Source: Enterovibrio sp051650965
GTDB lineage: Bacteria; Pseudomonadota; Gammaproteobacteria; Enterobacterales; Vibrionaceae
DNA length: 13,484 nt
Assembly (NCBI GenBank): GCA_051650965.1
Contig: JBOFRL010000005.1
Span: forward strand, 1-13,484
Direction of reading: 5' to 3'
The position numbers and the translations under genes are program-made. Below, in pieces: positions 1-6,819 of this stretch. How positions within the stretch are numbered: the stretch's first letter is position 1; each line of letters opens with the position of its first letter. The notes below the pieces were generated by a model, which worked only from the letters and a program-made list of their open reading frames with translations, was not told where the DNA came from and did no database searches.

Positions 1-120
1 GTTTAGAGGTTTAGAGGTTTAGAGGTTTAGAGGTTTAGAGGTTTAGAGGTTTAGAGGTTTAGAGGTTTAGAGGTTTAGAGGTTTAGAGGTTTAGAGGTTT
101 AGAGGTTTAGAGGTTTAGAA
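1..120. repeat. Tandem array of the 8-bp unit GTTTAGAG
   Basis: Fifteen head-to-tail copies are visible. The first fourteen are perfect and the last (113-120) ends in A instead of G (GTTTAGAA). The array starts at the window edge, so its true left end and copy number are unknown. The unit has no self-complementarity, so it cannot form a hairpin. Because 8 is not a multiple of 3, all three frames are visited every 24 bp and each meets a stop on both strands, so the array is not coding. It lies downstream of the last tRNA of the cluster, separated by 27 bp of unremarkable AT-rich sequence. Confidence 0.97.
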
Positions 121-147
121 TAAATGAATTATCGATTAACACAAGGA

Positions 148-231
148 TGGTGCGGAAGGAGAGACTCGAACTCTCACACCTAAGGCGCCAGAACCTAAAT
201 CTGGTGCGTCTACCAATTTCGCCACTTCCGC
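148..231 (-). tRNA. tRNA-Leu(TAG), copy 1, last tRNA of the cluster
   Basis: Read on the minus strand, the gene has a perfect 7-bp acceptor stem (GCGGAAG with CTTCCGC), a long class II variable arm as expected for Leu, a TTCGAGT T-loop, and an anticodon loop TTTAGGT with anticodon TAG for CUA codons. The CCA end is encoded at 148-150. It is identical over all 84 nt to the copy at 575-658. I see no intrinsic terminator between its 3' end and the octamer array. Confidence 0.97.
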
Positions 232-253
232 TTTTAAAACAGTTACTTGTACT

Positions 254-339
254 TGGTGCGAAGGGAGGGACTCGAACCCTCACATCCGTGGGACACTAAC
301 ACCTGAAGCTAGCGCGTCTACCAATTCCGCCACCATCGC
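254..339 (-). tRNA. tRNA-Leu(CAG)
   Basis: This is a class II tRNA with anticodon loop TTCAGGT, anticodon CAG, reading CUG. The body closely resembles the E. coli CUG-reading leucine tRNA, and CCA is encoded at 254-256. The acceptor strands are GCGATGG and CCTTCGC, which leaves a T5:T68 mismatch in an otherwise paired stem. The other six tRNAs in the cluster have fully paired acceptor stems. The gene is probably functional. Confidence 0.95.
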
Positions 340-402
340 TTTTCTCAAGCTTGCCGCTGAATCAGCAAGGTAACTGTTGCTTTTGTTGCTTTACATCAGA
401 AT

Positions 403-479
403 TGGTGGCTACGACGGGATTCGAACCTGTGACCCCATCATTATGAGTGATGTGCTCTAACCAGCTGAGCTACGTAGCC
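403..479 (-). tRNA. tRNA-Met(CAT), elongator type
   Basis: The 77-nt cloverleaf has a perfect acceptor stem (GGCTACG with CGTAGCC), anticodon loop CTCATAA with anticodon CAT, T-loop TTCGAAT and encoded CCA at 403-405. The 1:72 G-C pair and overall sequence match elongator tRNA-Met of E. coli (metT/metU). It is not the initiator, which has an unpaired 1:72 position and three G-C pairs closing the anticodon stem. A Lys/Ile2-type CAT tRNA is less likely given the close match to elongator Met. Confidence 0.95.
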
Positions 480-485
480 ATTTTA

Positions 486-560
486 TGGCTGGGGTACCAG
501 GATTTGAACCTGGGAATGACGGGATCAAAACCCGTTGCCTTACCGCTTGGCGATACCCCA
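486..560 (-). tRNA. tRNA-Gln(TTG), copy 1
   Basis: The 75-nt gene has acceptor strands TGGGGTA and TACCCCA with the weak first pair typical of glutamine tRNAs, anticodon loop TTTTGAT with anticodon TTG, and an encoded CCA after discriminator G. It differs from the copy at 747-821 at one base only: the T-loop reads TTCAAAT here and TTCGAAT there, an A/G change at position 57. Six nt separate it from the tRNA-Met gene. Confidence 0.96.
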
Positions 561-574
561 ACAAAATCATTTTA

Positions 575-658
575 TGGTGCGGAAGGAGAGACTCGAACTC
601 TCACACCTAAGGCGCCAGAACCTAAATCTGGTGCGTCTACCAATTTCGCCACTTCCGC
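575..658 (-). tRNA. tRNA-Leu(TAG), copy 2
   Basis: This is an exact 84-nt duplicate of the Leu(TAG) gene at 148-231, with the same class II arm, anticodon TAG and encoded CCA. It lies between the Arg(ACG) and Gln(TTG) genes. Its spacer shares the decamer CATTTTATGG with the spacer before the neighbouring Gln gene, which suggests the Gln/Leu units arose by local duplication. Confidence 0.97.
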
Positions 659-667
659 ATTTCATAA

Positions 668-744
668 TGGCGCACCCGAGAGGATTCGAACCTCTGACCG
701 CCTGGTTCGTAGCCAGGTACTCTATCCAGCTGAGCTACGGGTGC
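668..744 (-). tRNA. tRNA-Arg(ACG)
   Basis: The 77-nt cloverleaf has a perfect acceptor stem (GCACCCG with CGGGTGC), discriminator G, encoded CCA at 668-670 and anticodon loop CTACGAA, giving anticodon ACG. In bacteria A34 of this tRNA is deaminated to inosine by TadA so that it reads CGU, CGC and CGA. It starts only 2 nt after the CCA of the upstream Gln tRNA, so maturation must rely on tight processing of a common transcript. Confidence 0.96.
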
Positions 745-746
745 GT

Positions 747-821
747 TGGCTGGGGTACCAGGATTCGAACCTGGGAATGACGGGATCAAAACCCGTTGCC
801 TTACCGCTTGGCGATACCCCA
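747..821 (-). tRNA. tRNA-Gln(TTG), copy 2, first tRNA of the cluster
   Basis: This copy has the same anticodon (TTG) and body as the gene at 486-560, apart from the canonical TTCGAAT T-loop. It is promoter-proximal: the predicted transcription start lies only about 5-8 nt before its mature 5' end, so the 5' leader is very short. Gln(TTG) reads CAA and, with wobble, CAG. No separate Gln(CTG) tRNA is seen in this cluster. Confidence 0.96.
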
Positions 822-833
822 ACTGAGGCGCGC

Positions 834-862
834 ATAATAATTAACTTTCGAAACCAAGTCAA
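834..862 (-). promoter_or_regulatory. Promoter of the seven-tRNA cluster
   Basis: On the minus strand, TTGACT (857-862) and TATTAT (834-839) are separated by exactly 17 bp. Each is one base from the sigma-70 consensus. The sequence after the -10 box is GCGCGCC, a GC-rich discriminator typical of stringently controlled stable-RNA promoters. The upstream region contains A/T tracts that could act as an UP element. It sits just before the first tRNA and after the end of glmU. Confidence 0.85.
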
Positions 863-890
863 CAACATTTGTTTCGTTCGCCTAAATTTT

Positions 891-907
891 AAGCAATCGT
901 ATCGCTT
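891..907 (-). terminator. Weak hairpin after glmU, possible terminator
   Basis: On the minus strand AAGCGAT and ATTGCTT pair over 7 bp (one G-T wobble) around a 3-nt loop, 33 nt beyond the glmU stop, followed by AAAATTT. There is no proper U-run and the stem is AT-rich, so termination would be inefficient. Read-through from glmU into the tRNA promoter region is plausible. Confidence 0.25.
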
Positions 908-939
908 TGTTGTTGCTTGGCTTTTTCCTTTTTACCCGC

Positions 940-2304
940 TTACTTGCTACGTTTTTTAGGACGCGCCCAGTTATCAACGCGGCGCACGCTGGCACGTGTA
1001 AACACCAGCTGCCCTTCTTTCACATCATGAGAAAGCGTGGAGCCGGCGCCAATGGTCGCGCCCTTGCCAATAATGATGGGAGCAATCAATGCGCTGTTTG
1101 AACCAACGAACACATCATCTTCAATGCGCGTTATCGATTTGTTTGCACCATCGTAATTACAAGTAATTGTTCCGGCACCTAAATTAACGCGCTCGCCAAT
1201 TTGTCCCTCGCCAACATAAGTAAGGTGATTAGCTTTAGAGCCTTCACCTAGCTGCGAATTTTTGATCTCAACAAAATTTCCCACATGCACATTTTGCGCA
1301 AGCCGAGTGCCTGGACGAAGCCGAGCGAACGGGCCAATTTTGCTTGCCTCACCGATCACGGCGCCATCGATAACGCTGTAAGCAGACAGCACCACGCCAT
1401 CGGCAATTTCACAATCTTTAAGCTGACAACCTGCGCCAACAACCACATTGCTACCAAGCTTGACCACACCTTCGATCACAACGTTCACGTCGATTTCAAC
1501 ATCCATCCCAAAATGCAATTCACCACGCAAATCAAATCTTGCGGGATCGCGCACCATTACGCCAGCCGCCAGCAAACGCTCCGCTTGCAAGCGCTGATAA
1601 GTGCGCTCAAGCTTGGCTAGCTGCACGCGGTCATTAACACCTTCAACCTCAAAAGCGTTGCGTGGATGAACCACCGCTATCTGCCGCCCATCGTTATGCG
1701 CCATCGCAATAATATCAGTAAGATAAAACTCACCTTGCGCATTGTCGTTGTTTAGCTGCGAAAGCCAGCGGCGCAGATCTCTTCCAGTCGCGACCAAAAC
1801 CCCAGTATTAACTTCACCAATTTTCTTTTGCTCGCAAGAGGCATCTTTTTCTTCAACGATACCAACTACTTCGCCTTCAGCCCGCATAATGCGGCCATAA
1901 CCTGTCGGGTTATCCAAAATCACCGTCAGCAGCGCGATGCCGCCTTTAGGCTGCGCCTGCACAAGCTCTACAAGCGTGTCCTTTGCAATAAGAGGGACGT
2001 CCCCGTACAAAATCAAAACCTGCTCGTCGTCGGCAAAAAAAGTGGCCGCCATATTGACAGCATGACCAGTCCCGAGCTGCTGCTGCTGTAAAACCCAATT
2101 GATGTTTTCGTCAGCCAGCGTCGCCTGCACTTTTTCACCGCCATGCCCGTAAACCACGTGCACATTTTGCACATCGATTGCTCGGCATGTCTCAACCACA
2201 TGCTTTAACATCGGCTTACCAGCCAAAGTATGCAGAACTTTTGGCAGGGCAGAGTACATGCGTGTTCCCTTTCCTGCAGCAAGCACAACAGCACTTAACG
2301 TCAT
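940..2304 (-). CDS. glmU: Bifunctional UDP-N-acetylglucosamine pyrophosphorylase / glucosamine-1-phosphate N-acetyltransferase
   Basis: GlmU makes UDP-GlcNAc for peptidoglycan and lipopolysaccharide: it acetylates glucosamine-1-phosphate with acetyl-CoA, then transfers UMP from UTP. The 454 residues compare with 456 in E. coli. The N-terminal Rossmann-like domain has LAAGKGTRM at 8-16 with K22, GTGHA at 78-82 and YGDVPL at 100-105, with the metal-binding Asp at 102. EVEGVN (219-224) precedes the linker. A left-handed beta-helix of hexapeptide repeats covers about 250-430, with acetyltransferase residues R330, K348, H360 and Y363 in the family context. The start is supported by AGGTGG about 7 nt upstream. 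It follows the atp terminator by about 110 bp, so it probably has its own promoter, though I find no convincing -35/-10 pair. glmS, its common neighbour, does not follow. Confidence 0.98.
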   Translation of the reverse strand: MTLSAVVLAAGKGTRMYSALPKVLHTLAGKPMLKHVVETCRAIDVQNVHVVYGHGGEKVQATLADENINWVLQQQQLGTGHAVNMAATFFADDEQVLILYGDVPLIAKDTLVELVQAQPKGGIALLTVILDNPTGYGRIMRAEGEVVGIVEEKDASCEQKKIGEVNTGVLVATGRDLRRWLSQLNNDNAQGEFYLTDIIAMAHNDGRQIAVVHPRNAFEVEGVNDRVQLAKLERTYQRLQAERLLAAGVMVRDPARFDLRGELHFGMDVEIDVNVVIEGVVKLGSNVVVGAGCQLKDCEIADGVVLSAYSVIDGAVIGEASKIGPFARLRPGTRLAQNVHVGNFVEIKNSQLGEGSKANHLTYVGEGQIGERVNLGAGTITCNYDGANKSITRIEDDVFVGSNSALIAPIIIGKGATIGAGSTLSHDVKEGQLVFTRASVRRVDNWARPKKRSK

Positions 2305-2417
2305 AAAAAATCCACCTAACCCATTATTTTGACAAGAAACAAGCTTAACCTTTTTTTGCGTAAAGGCAGTAGCGCACTTAGCAAAATTGAAAACTTCATC
2401 CCTGAAAGCGGCACAAA

Positions 2418-2447
2418 TAAAAAACGACTCCGTAGAGTCGTTTTTTT
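2418..2447 (-). terminator. Intrinsic terminator of the atp operon
   Basis: ACGACTC (2424-2430) and GAGTCGT (2435-2441) form a perfect 7-bp stem with a CGTA tetraloop. The run of A on the left and of T on the right extends the pairing and gives a U-tract on either strand, so the hairpin could also stop transcription from the other side. It lies 21 nt beyond the atpC stop codon and closes the atp operon before glmU. Confidence 0.92.
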
Positions 2448-2461
2448 ATACGCGCTAAATG

Positions 2462-2884
2462 CTAGCGAATACTTTTGGTCAGCTCGATAACGCGCAGCTG
2501 TGCGATCGCCTTAGCGAGCTCACTTGATGCCTGCGCAAAATCCATGTCGCCATGCACTTTAGAAATATTTTCCTGAGCGCGGCGCTTCGCCTCTTCCGCT
2601 TTCGCTTTATCCAAGTCACCGCCACGGATCGCCGTATCAGCTAAAACCGTTACAGTGTTTGGCTGCACCTCTAGCATTCCACCAGAAAGATAAATGATCT
2701 CTTCGCTGCCGTGCTGCTTAATGATCCTAACCATTCCCGGCTTGATTGCCGTCAATAGCGGTGTGTGCCCTGGATAAATACCAAGCTCACCTTCGCTGCC
2801 AGTGATTTGGATCATTTCAGCGCGGCCATTAAAAAGTTTCTTTTCTGCGCTAACAACATCCAAGTGAAACGTCATTGCTGCCAT
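2462..2884 (-). CDS. atpC: F1Fo ATP synthase epsilon subunit
   Basis: Epsilon is part of the central stalk of F1. It couples gamma to the c-ring and can inhibit ATP hydrolysis through its C-terminal helices. The 140-residue protein has the conserved N-terminal beta-sandwich opening TFHLDVVSAEKKLF, the GELGIYPGHTPLL segment at about 30-42, and a helical C-terminal hairpin from about 88, rich in Ala, Lys and Glu. AGGAG lies 8 nt upstream of the chosen ATG. It is the last gene of the atp operon, 17 nt after atpD, and is followed by the terminator. Confidence 0.98.
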   Translation of the reverse strand: MAAMTFHLDVVSAEKKLFNGRAEMIQITGSEGELGIYPGHTPLLTAIKPGMVRIIKQHGSEEIIYLSGGMLEVQPNTVTVLADTAIRGGDLDKAKAEEAKRRAQENISKVHGDMDFAQASSELAKAIAQLRVIELTKSIR

Positions 2885-2901
2885 AAAAGCTTCTCCTGCG
2901 A

Positions 2902-4305
2902 CTAAAGTTTTTTAGCCTTTTCAAGAACCTGCTCAATTCCACCGCAATACAAGAATGCTTGCTCAGGAATGTCGTCATACTCACCATTGAGCAAACCTTT
3001 AAAGCCGGCAATGCTCTCTTTCAGAGAAACATAAGCGCCTGACTGGCCGGTGAAAACTTCCGCAACATGATAAGGCTGCGTCAAGAAGCGCTCAATTTTA
3101 CGCGCACGCGCCACGATCAGCTTATCGTCAGAAGAGAGCTCATCCATCCCCAAGATGGCGATGATATCTTTAAGCTCTTTGTAACGTTGCAGCGTTTTTT
3201 GCACGCCACGCGCCACATCGTAATGCTCTTGACCAACAACCAAAGGATCAAGCTGTCTTGAGCTTGAGTCAAGCGGGTCAATTGCAGGGTACAGACCGAG
3301 CGCTGCGATATTACGCGACAATACAACCGTTGCATCTAAGTGAGCAAACGTTGTTGCTGGCGACGGGTCAGTCAAGTCATCGGCAGGAACATAAACAGCT
3401 TGCACTGATGTGATTGAGCCGGTCTTAGTTGACGTAATACGCTCTTGTAGCACACCCATCTCTTCTGCAAGAGTTGGCTGATAACCTACCGCAGATGGCA
3501 TACGGCCAAGCAGCGCTGAAACTTCTGTTCCTGCAAGGGTGTAGCGATAAATGTTGTCAATAAACAACAAGACATCGCGGCCTTCATCACGGAATTTTTC
3601 AGCAATGGTAAGCCCTGTAAGCGCAACACGCAGACGGTTACCTGGCGGCTCGTTCATCTGACCGTAAACCATTGCTACTTTTGATTTTATTGGATCTTTA
3701 ACGTCAACAACGCCGGCATCCTGCATCTCAAAGTAGAAATCGTTACCTTCACGGGTACGCTCACCAACACCGGTAAATACCGAAAGTCCTGAGTGTTTCA
3801 GGGCGATGTTGTTGATAAGCTCCATCATGTTAACAGTCTTACCAACCCCAGCGCCGCCGAACAGACCGATTTTTCCGCCCTTAGCAAAAGGACAAATAAG
3901 ATCAATAACCTTAACGCCTGTTTCTAAAAGCTCGGTAGTGTTTGACTGCTCTTCATAGCTAGGCGCCGCACGGTGAATAGAGTAACGCTCTTTTTCACCG
4001 ACATCACCCATTCCATCGATAGGGTCGCCAAGCACGTTCATTATGCGACCGAGCGTTTCCATCCCAACAGGGACGGTAATCGAGCTGCCGGTGTTTTCCA
4101 CTTCAAGCCCACGTCGCAAGCCTTCCGACGATCCCATTGCGATAGTTCGCACAACACCACCACCGAGCTGCTGCTGAACTTCCAAAACCAATCTTTCGCC
4201 GTCACGCTTCACGTTCAAAGCATCATAGACATGTGGTACTGACTGCTGTGAAAATTCCACATCGACTACCGCACCAATGATCTGGACGATCTTACCTGTA
4301 GTCAT
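2902..4305 (-). CDS. atpD: F1Fo ATP synthase beta subunit (catalytic)
   Basis: Beta carries the three catalytic sites of F1, facing the cytoplasm. The 467-residue protein has Walker A GGAGVGKT at 150-157 (K156), the GER catalytic segment at 181-183 (E182), a Walker B aspartate at D250 in LLFID, and the family signature PSAVGYQPTL at 270-279. All expected active-site residues are present. The C-terminal lever loop reads DELSSDD (388-394) instead of the usual DELSEED, with one acidic residue replaced by Ser and one Glu by Asp. This loop transmits torque to gamma and contacts epsilon. AGAGGA precedes the ATG by 6 nt. The gap to atpG is 30 nt. Confidence 0.99.
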   Translation of the reverse strand: MTTGKIVQIIGAVVDVEFSQQSVPHVYDALNVKRDGERLVLEVQQQLGGGVVRTIAMGSSEGLRRGLEVENTGSSITVPVGMETLGRIMNVLGDPIDGMGDVGEKERYSIHRAAPSYEEQSNTTELLETGVKVIDLICPFAKGGKIGLFGGAGVGKTVNMMELINNIALKHSGLSVFTGVGERTREGNDFYFEMQDAGVVDVKDPIKSKVAMVYGQMNEPPGNRLRVALTGLTIAEKFRDEGRDVLLFIDNIYRYTLAGTEVSALLGRMPSAVGYQPTLAEEMGVLQERITSTKTGSITSVQAVYVPADDLTDPSPATTFAHLDATVVLSRNIAALGLYPAIDPLDSSSRQLDPLVVGQEHYDVARGVQKTLQRYKELKDIIAILGMDELSSDDKLIVARARKIERFLTQPYHVAEVFTGQSGAYVSLKESIAGFKGLLNGEYDDIPEQAFLYCGGIEQVLEKAKKL

Positions 4306-4335
4306 CGCTTATCCTCTAAAATTTTTACCATGTAG

Positions 4336-5202
4336 CTATACCGCTGCCGCTCCAGAAACAATTTCTGACAACTCTTGCGTGATCGCAGCTTGGCGCGCCC
4401 TGTTATAAATCAATTCTAAATCTTCAATCAAAACGCCCGCGTTATCGGTCGCCGCTTTCATCGCAACCATACGAGCCGCTTGTTCACTGGCTAGGTTTTC
4501 AACAACACCTTGATAAACCTGAGATTCCACAAAGCGAACAAGCAAAGTATCCAGCAGCTCTTTTGGACTAGATTCATAGATGTAGTCCCAAGCGTGGTTA
4601 CGTTTTAGCCCCTTATCTTCAGATTTAGGCAACGGAAGCAGCTGATCGATAGTCGGCTCTTGTGTCATCGTGTTAACAAACTTGTTATACACCAGATACA
4701 ATTTTTGCAACTCGCCATCATCGTAGAGCTTGAGCATAGCATTAACTGTACCAATTAATGCATCCAGCGAAGGATCATCACCGAGACCTGAAACTTGTGC
4801 GGCCACTCTTGCACCATGACTTTTGAAAAAGGTTGAAGCCTTTGCACCAATGAGCGCACATTCAAGCTCGACATCTTTTTCCTGCCACTCCTGCATGCTT
4901 TCAATCGTGCGCTTAAACAAATTAATATTTAAGCCGCCACAAAGGCCGCGATCAGAGGAAATAATGATATAACCAACACGCTTAACTTCGCGCTCTTGCA
5001 TGTAAGGATGCTGATATTCAAGATTACCAAGCGCAACGTGCCCAATTACCTTGCGCATTTGTGCAGCGTAAGGGCGCGACGACTCCATAGCATCTTGAGA
5101 ACGCCGCATTTTCGACGCCGCCACCATTTCCATTGCTTTCGTTATTTTCTGCGTGCTCTTTACACTGCCGATCTTGCTACGGATCTCTTTTGCACCGGCC
5201 AT
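4336..5202 (-). CDS. atpG: F1Fo ATP synthase gamma subunit
   Basis: Gamma is the rotating central shaft of F1. The 288 residues start MAGAKEIRSKIGSVKSTQKI, continue through the conserved MEMVAASKMRR of the N-terminal coiled-coil helix (25-34), the SSDRGLCGGLN strand (82-92, Cys87) of the Rossmann-like middle domain, and end in the C-terminal helix containing ARQAAITQELSEIVSGA. Both terminal helices that form the coiled coil are intact. GGAG lies about 8 nt before the ATG. The gene is preceded by the longest spacer within the F1 part of the operon (59 nt), which holds a hairpin. Confidence 0.98.
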   Translation of the reverse strand: MAGAKEIRSKIGSVKSTQKITKAMEMVAASKMRRSQDAMESSRPYAAQMRKVIGHVALGNLEYQHPYMQEREVKRVGYIIISSDRGLCGGLNINLFKRTIESMQEWQEKDVELECALIGAKASTFFKSHGARVAAQVSGLGDDPSLDALIGTVNAMLKLYDDGELQKLYLVYNKFVNTMTQEPTIDQLLPLPKSEDKGLKRNHAWDYIYESSPKELLDTLLVRFVESQVYQGVVENLASEQAARMVAMKAATDNAGVLIEDLELIYNRARQAAITQELSEIVSGAAAV

Positions 5203-5227
5203 AAATAAACTCCGAAGTAAAGAATCC

Positions 5228-5255
5228 GGGCTACAAAACTATCGCCCTGTAGCCC
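5228..5255 (-). other. Hairpin in the atpA-atpG spacer
   Basis: GGGCTACA (5228-5235) and TGTAGCCC (5248-5255) form a perfect 8-bp stem around a 12-nt loop. On the transcript it sits a few nt after the atpA stop codon and upstream of the atpG ribosome binding site. There is no U-tract after it, so it is unlikely to be a terminator. It could mark an mRNA processing or stability element, or tune relative expression of alpha and gamma; this role is inferred. Confidence 0.6.
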
Positions 5256-5261
5256 CCTGTT

Positions 5262-6803
5262 TTACCAAGTCTGTGTTGCTTTAAAATCATTGACCAGCGC
5301 AGTTAGCTTGGCTTCAATGTCTGCGTCGTATTGACCAGTTTCATTAATTAATGAAACCAGATCCGCATGTTGCCCTTTAGCAAAAGACAGCAATGCAGCT
5401 TCAAAGTCCGCAAGTTTATTCAGCGCAACGTCGACCAAATAGCCTCTTTCCGCAGCAAAAATCACAATCGCTTGCTCAAACACAGACATCGGAGCAAATT
5501 GCTTTTGCTTCATCAATTCAGTGACTTTTTGGCCATGGCTCAATTGCTTTTTGGTCGTTTCATCAAGATCTGACGAGAACTGGGCAAACGCCGCAAGCTC
5601 ACGATATTGAGCCAGCGCAGTACGAATACCGCCAGACAACTTCTTCATGATTGGAGTTTGCGCAGCGCCACCCACTCGAGAAACAGACACGCCAGGATCC
5701 ACTGCAGGACGAATGCCAGAGTTAAATAGCTCTGTCTGCAAGAACATTTGACCGTCAGTGATAGAAATAACGTTTGTCGGTACAAATGCAGAAATATCAC
5801 CGGCTTGCGTTTCAATGATCGGCAGGGCGGTCAATGAACCAGTCTTGCCTTTCACTTCGCCATTCGTCATTTGCTCTACATATTCAGCGCTAACACGAGC
5901 CGCTCGCTCTAGCAAACGCGAGTGCAAATAGAATACGTCACCAGGGAAAGCTTCACGGCCAGGTGGACGACGCAGTAAAAGTGAAATCTGGCGATAAGCA
6001 ACAGCCTGCTTAGACAAGTCGTCGTAAACGATCAGTGCATCTTCACCGCGATCGCGGAAATATTCACCCATCGCGCAGCCTGCATACGGAGCCAAGAACT
6101 GCAGCGCGGCCGCTTCAGAAGCAGATGCCACCACCACGATGGTGTTTTGCAGCGCATCATGCTCTTCAAGCTTACGCACCACGTTTGCAATAGTGGACGC
6201 TTTTTGTCCGATCGCAACATAAATAGAAAAAATGCCTGATTTTTTCTGGTTGATTATTGCGTCAATAGCCAGCGCAGTTTTACCTGTCTGACGGTCGCCG
6301 ATAATGAGCTCACGCTGACCACGACCGATTGGGATCATTGAGTCAACGGCCTTGTAGCCAGTCTGCATCGGTTGATCAACAGATTTTCGCGCGATAACGC
6401 CAGGCGCAATAGCTTCGACGGGAGCTGTCAACTTAGCGTTGATAGGCCCCTTGCCATCGATTGGCTCGCCAAGTGTGTTTACAACTCGCCCTAAAAGCTC
6501 TGGACCAACTGGAACTTCTAAAATTCGCCCAGTACCCGTTACTTTCATTCCTTCTTGCAGATCAATATAAGGACCCATAACTACGGCCCCTACTGAATCA
6601 CGCTCAAGGTTTAGTGCTAACGCATAACGGCCATTTGGCAGCTCTATCATCTCGCCTTGCATGATGTTGGCAAGACCGTAAATGCGTATAATTCCATCAT
6701 TTACTGAAATGATGGTACCTTCATTGCGAGCTTCATTAACGACATTAAAATCTTTAATTCGTTGTTTAATAAGCTCACTAACTTCTGTTGAATTTAGTTG
6801 CAT
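5262..6803 (-). CDS. atpA: F1Fo ATP synthase alpha subunit
   Basis: Alpha alternates with beta in the F1 hexamer and holds the non-catalytic nucleotide sites and the arginine finger. With this start the protein is 513 residues, the same as E. coli, beginning MQLNSTEVSELIKQRI. The P-loop GDRQTGKT is at 169-176 (K175) and the arginine finger R376 in SVSRVGGAAQ. The open frame extends 12 codons further to 6839, but that start would overlap the end of atpH and add residues with no family counterpart. AGGGA lies about 8 nt before the chosen ATG. The spacing to atpH is 16 nt. Confidence 0.98.
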   Translation of the reverse strand: MQLNSTEVSELIKQRIKDFNVVNEARNEGTIISVNDGIIRIYGLANIMQGEMIELPNGRYALALNLERDSVGAVVMGPYIDLQEGMKVTGTGRILEVPVGPELLGRVVNTLGEPIDGKGPINAKLTAPVEAIAPGVIARKSVDQPMQTGYKAVDSMIPIGRGQRELIIGDRQTGKTALAIDAIINQKKSGIFSIYVAIGQKASTIANVVRKLEEHDALQNTIVVVASASEAAALQFLAPYAGCAMGEYFRDRGEDALIVYDDLSKQAVAYRQISLLLRRPPGREAFPGDVFYLHSRLLERAARVSAEYVEQMTNGEVKGKTGSLTALPIIETQAGDISAFVPTNVISITDGQMFLQTELFNSGIRPAVDPGVSVSRVGGAAQTPIMKKLSGGIRTALAQYRELAAFAQFSSDLDETTKKQLSHGQKVTELMKQKQFAPMSVFEQAIVIFAAERGYLVDVALNKLADFEAALLSFAKGQHADLVSLINETGQYDADIEAKLTALVNDFKATQTW

Positions 6804-6819
6804 GCTCCGATTCCCTAAA

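Noticed and set aside
1..120. Octamer array considered as a CRISPR or telomere-like repeat
   Set aside because: There are no spacers between units, so it is not CRISPR. The unit looks superficially telomere-like, but nothing else suggests a linear replicon end.
637..822. Minus-strand frame of 61 codons over Arg and Gln tRNAs
   Set aside because: It is a translation of tRNA sequence (the familiar APVAQLDRVPGYEPG pattern seen in mis-annotated tRNA genes).
447..959. Open reading frame of 170 codons on the plus strand across the tRNA cluster
   Set aside because: It runs antisense through tRNA genes. Its repeated GYQDxNLGMTGSKPVALPLGDTP-like segments are the classic false translation of Gln tRNA genes.
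2449..2464. Shared 13-mer GCGCTAAATGCTA at 2452 and 13448
   Set aside because: One copy overlaps the atpC stop codon and the flanks differ, so chance similarity is the simplest reading.
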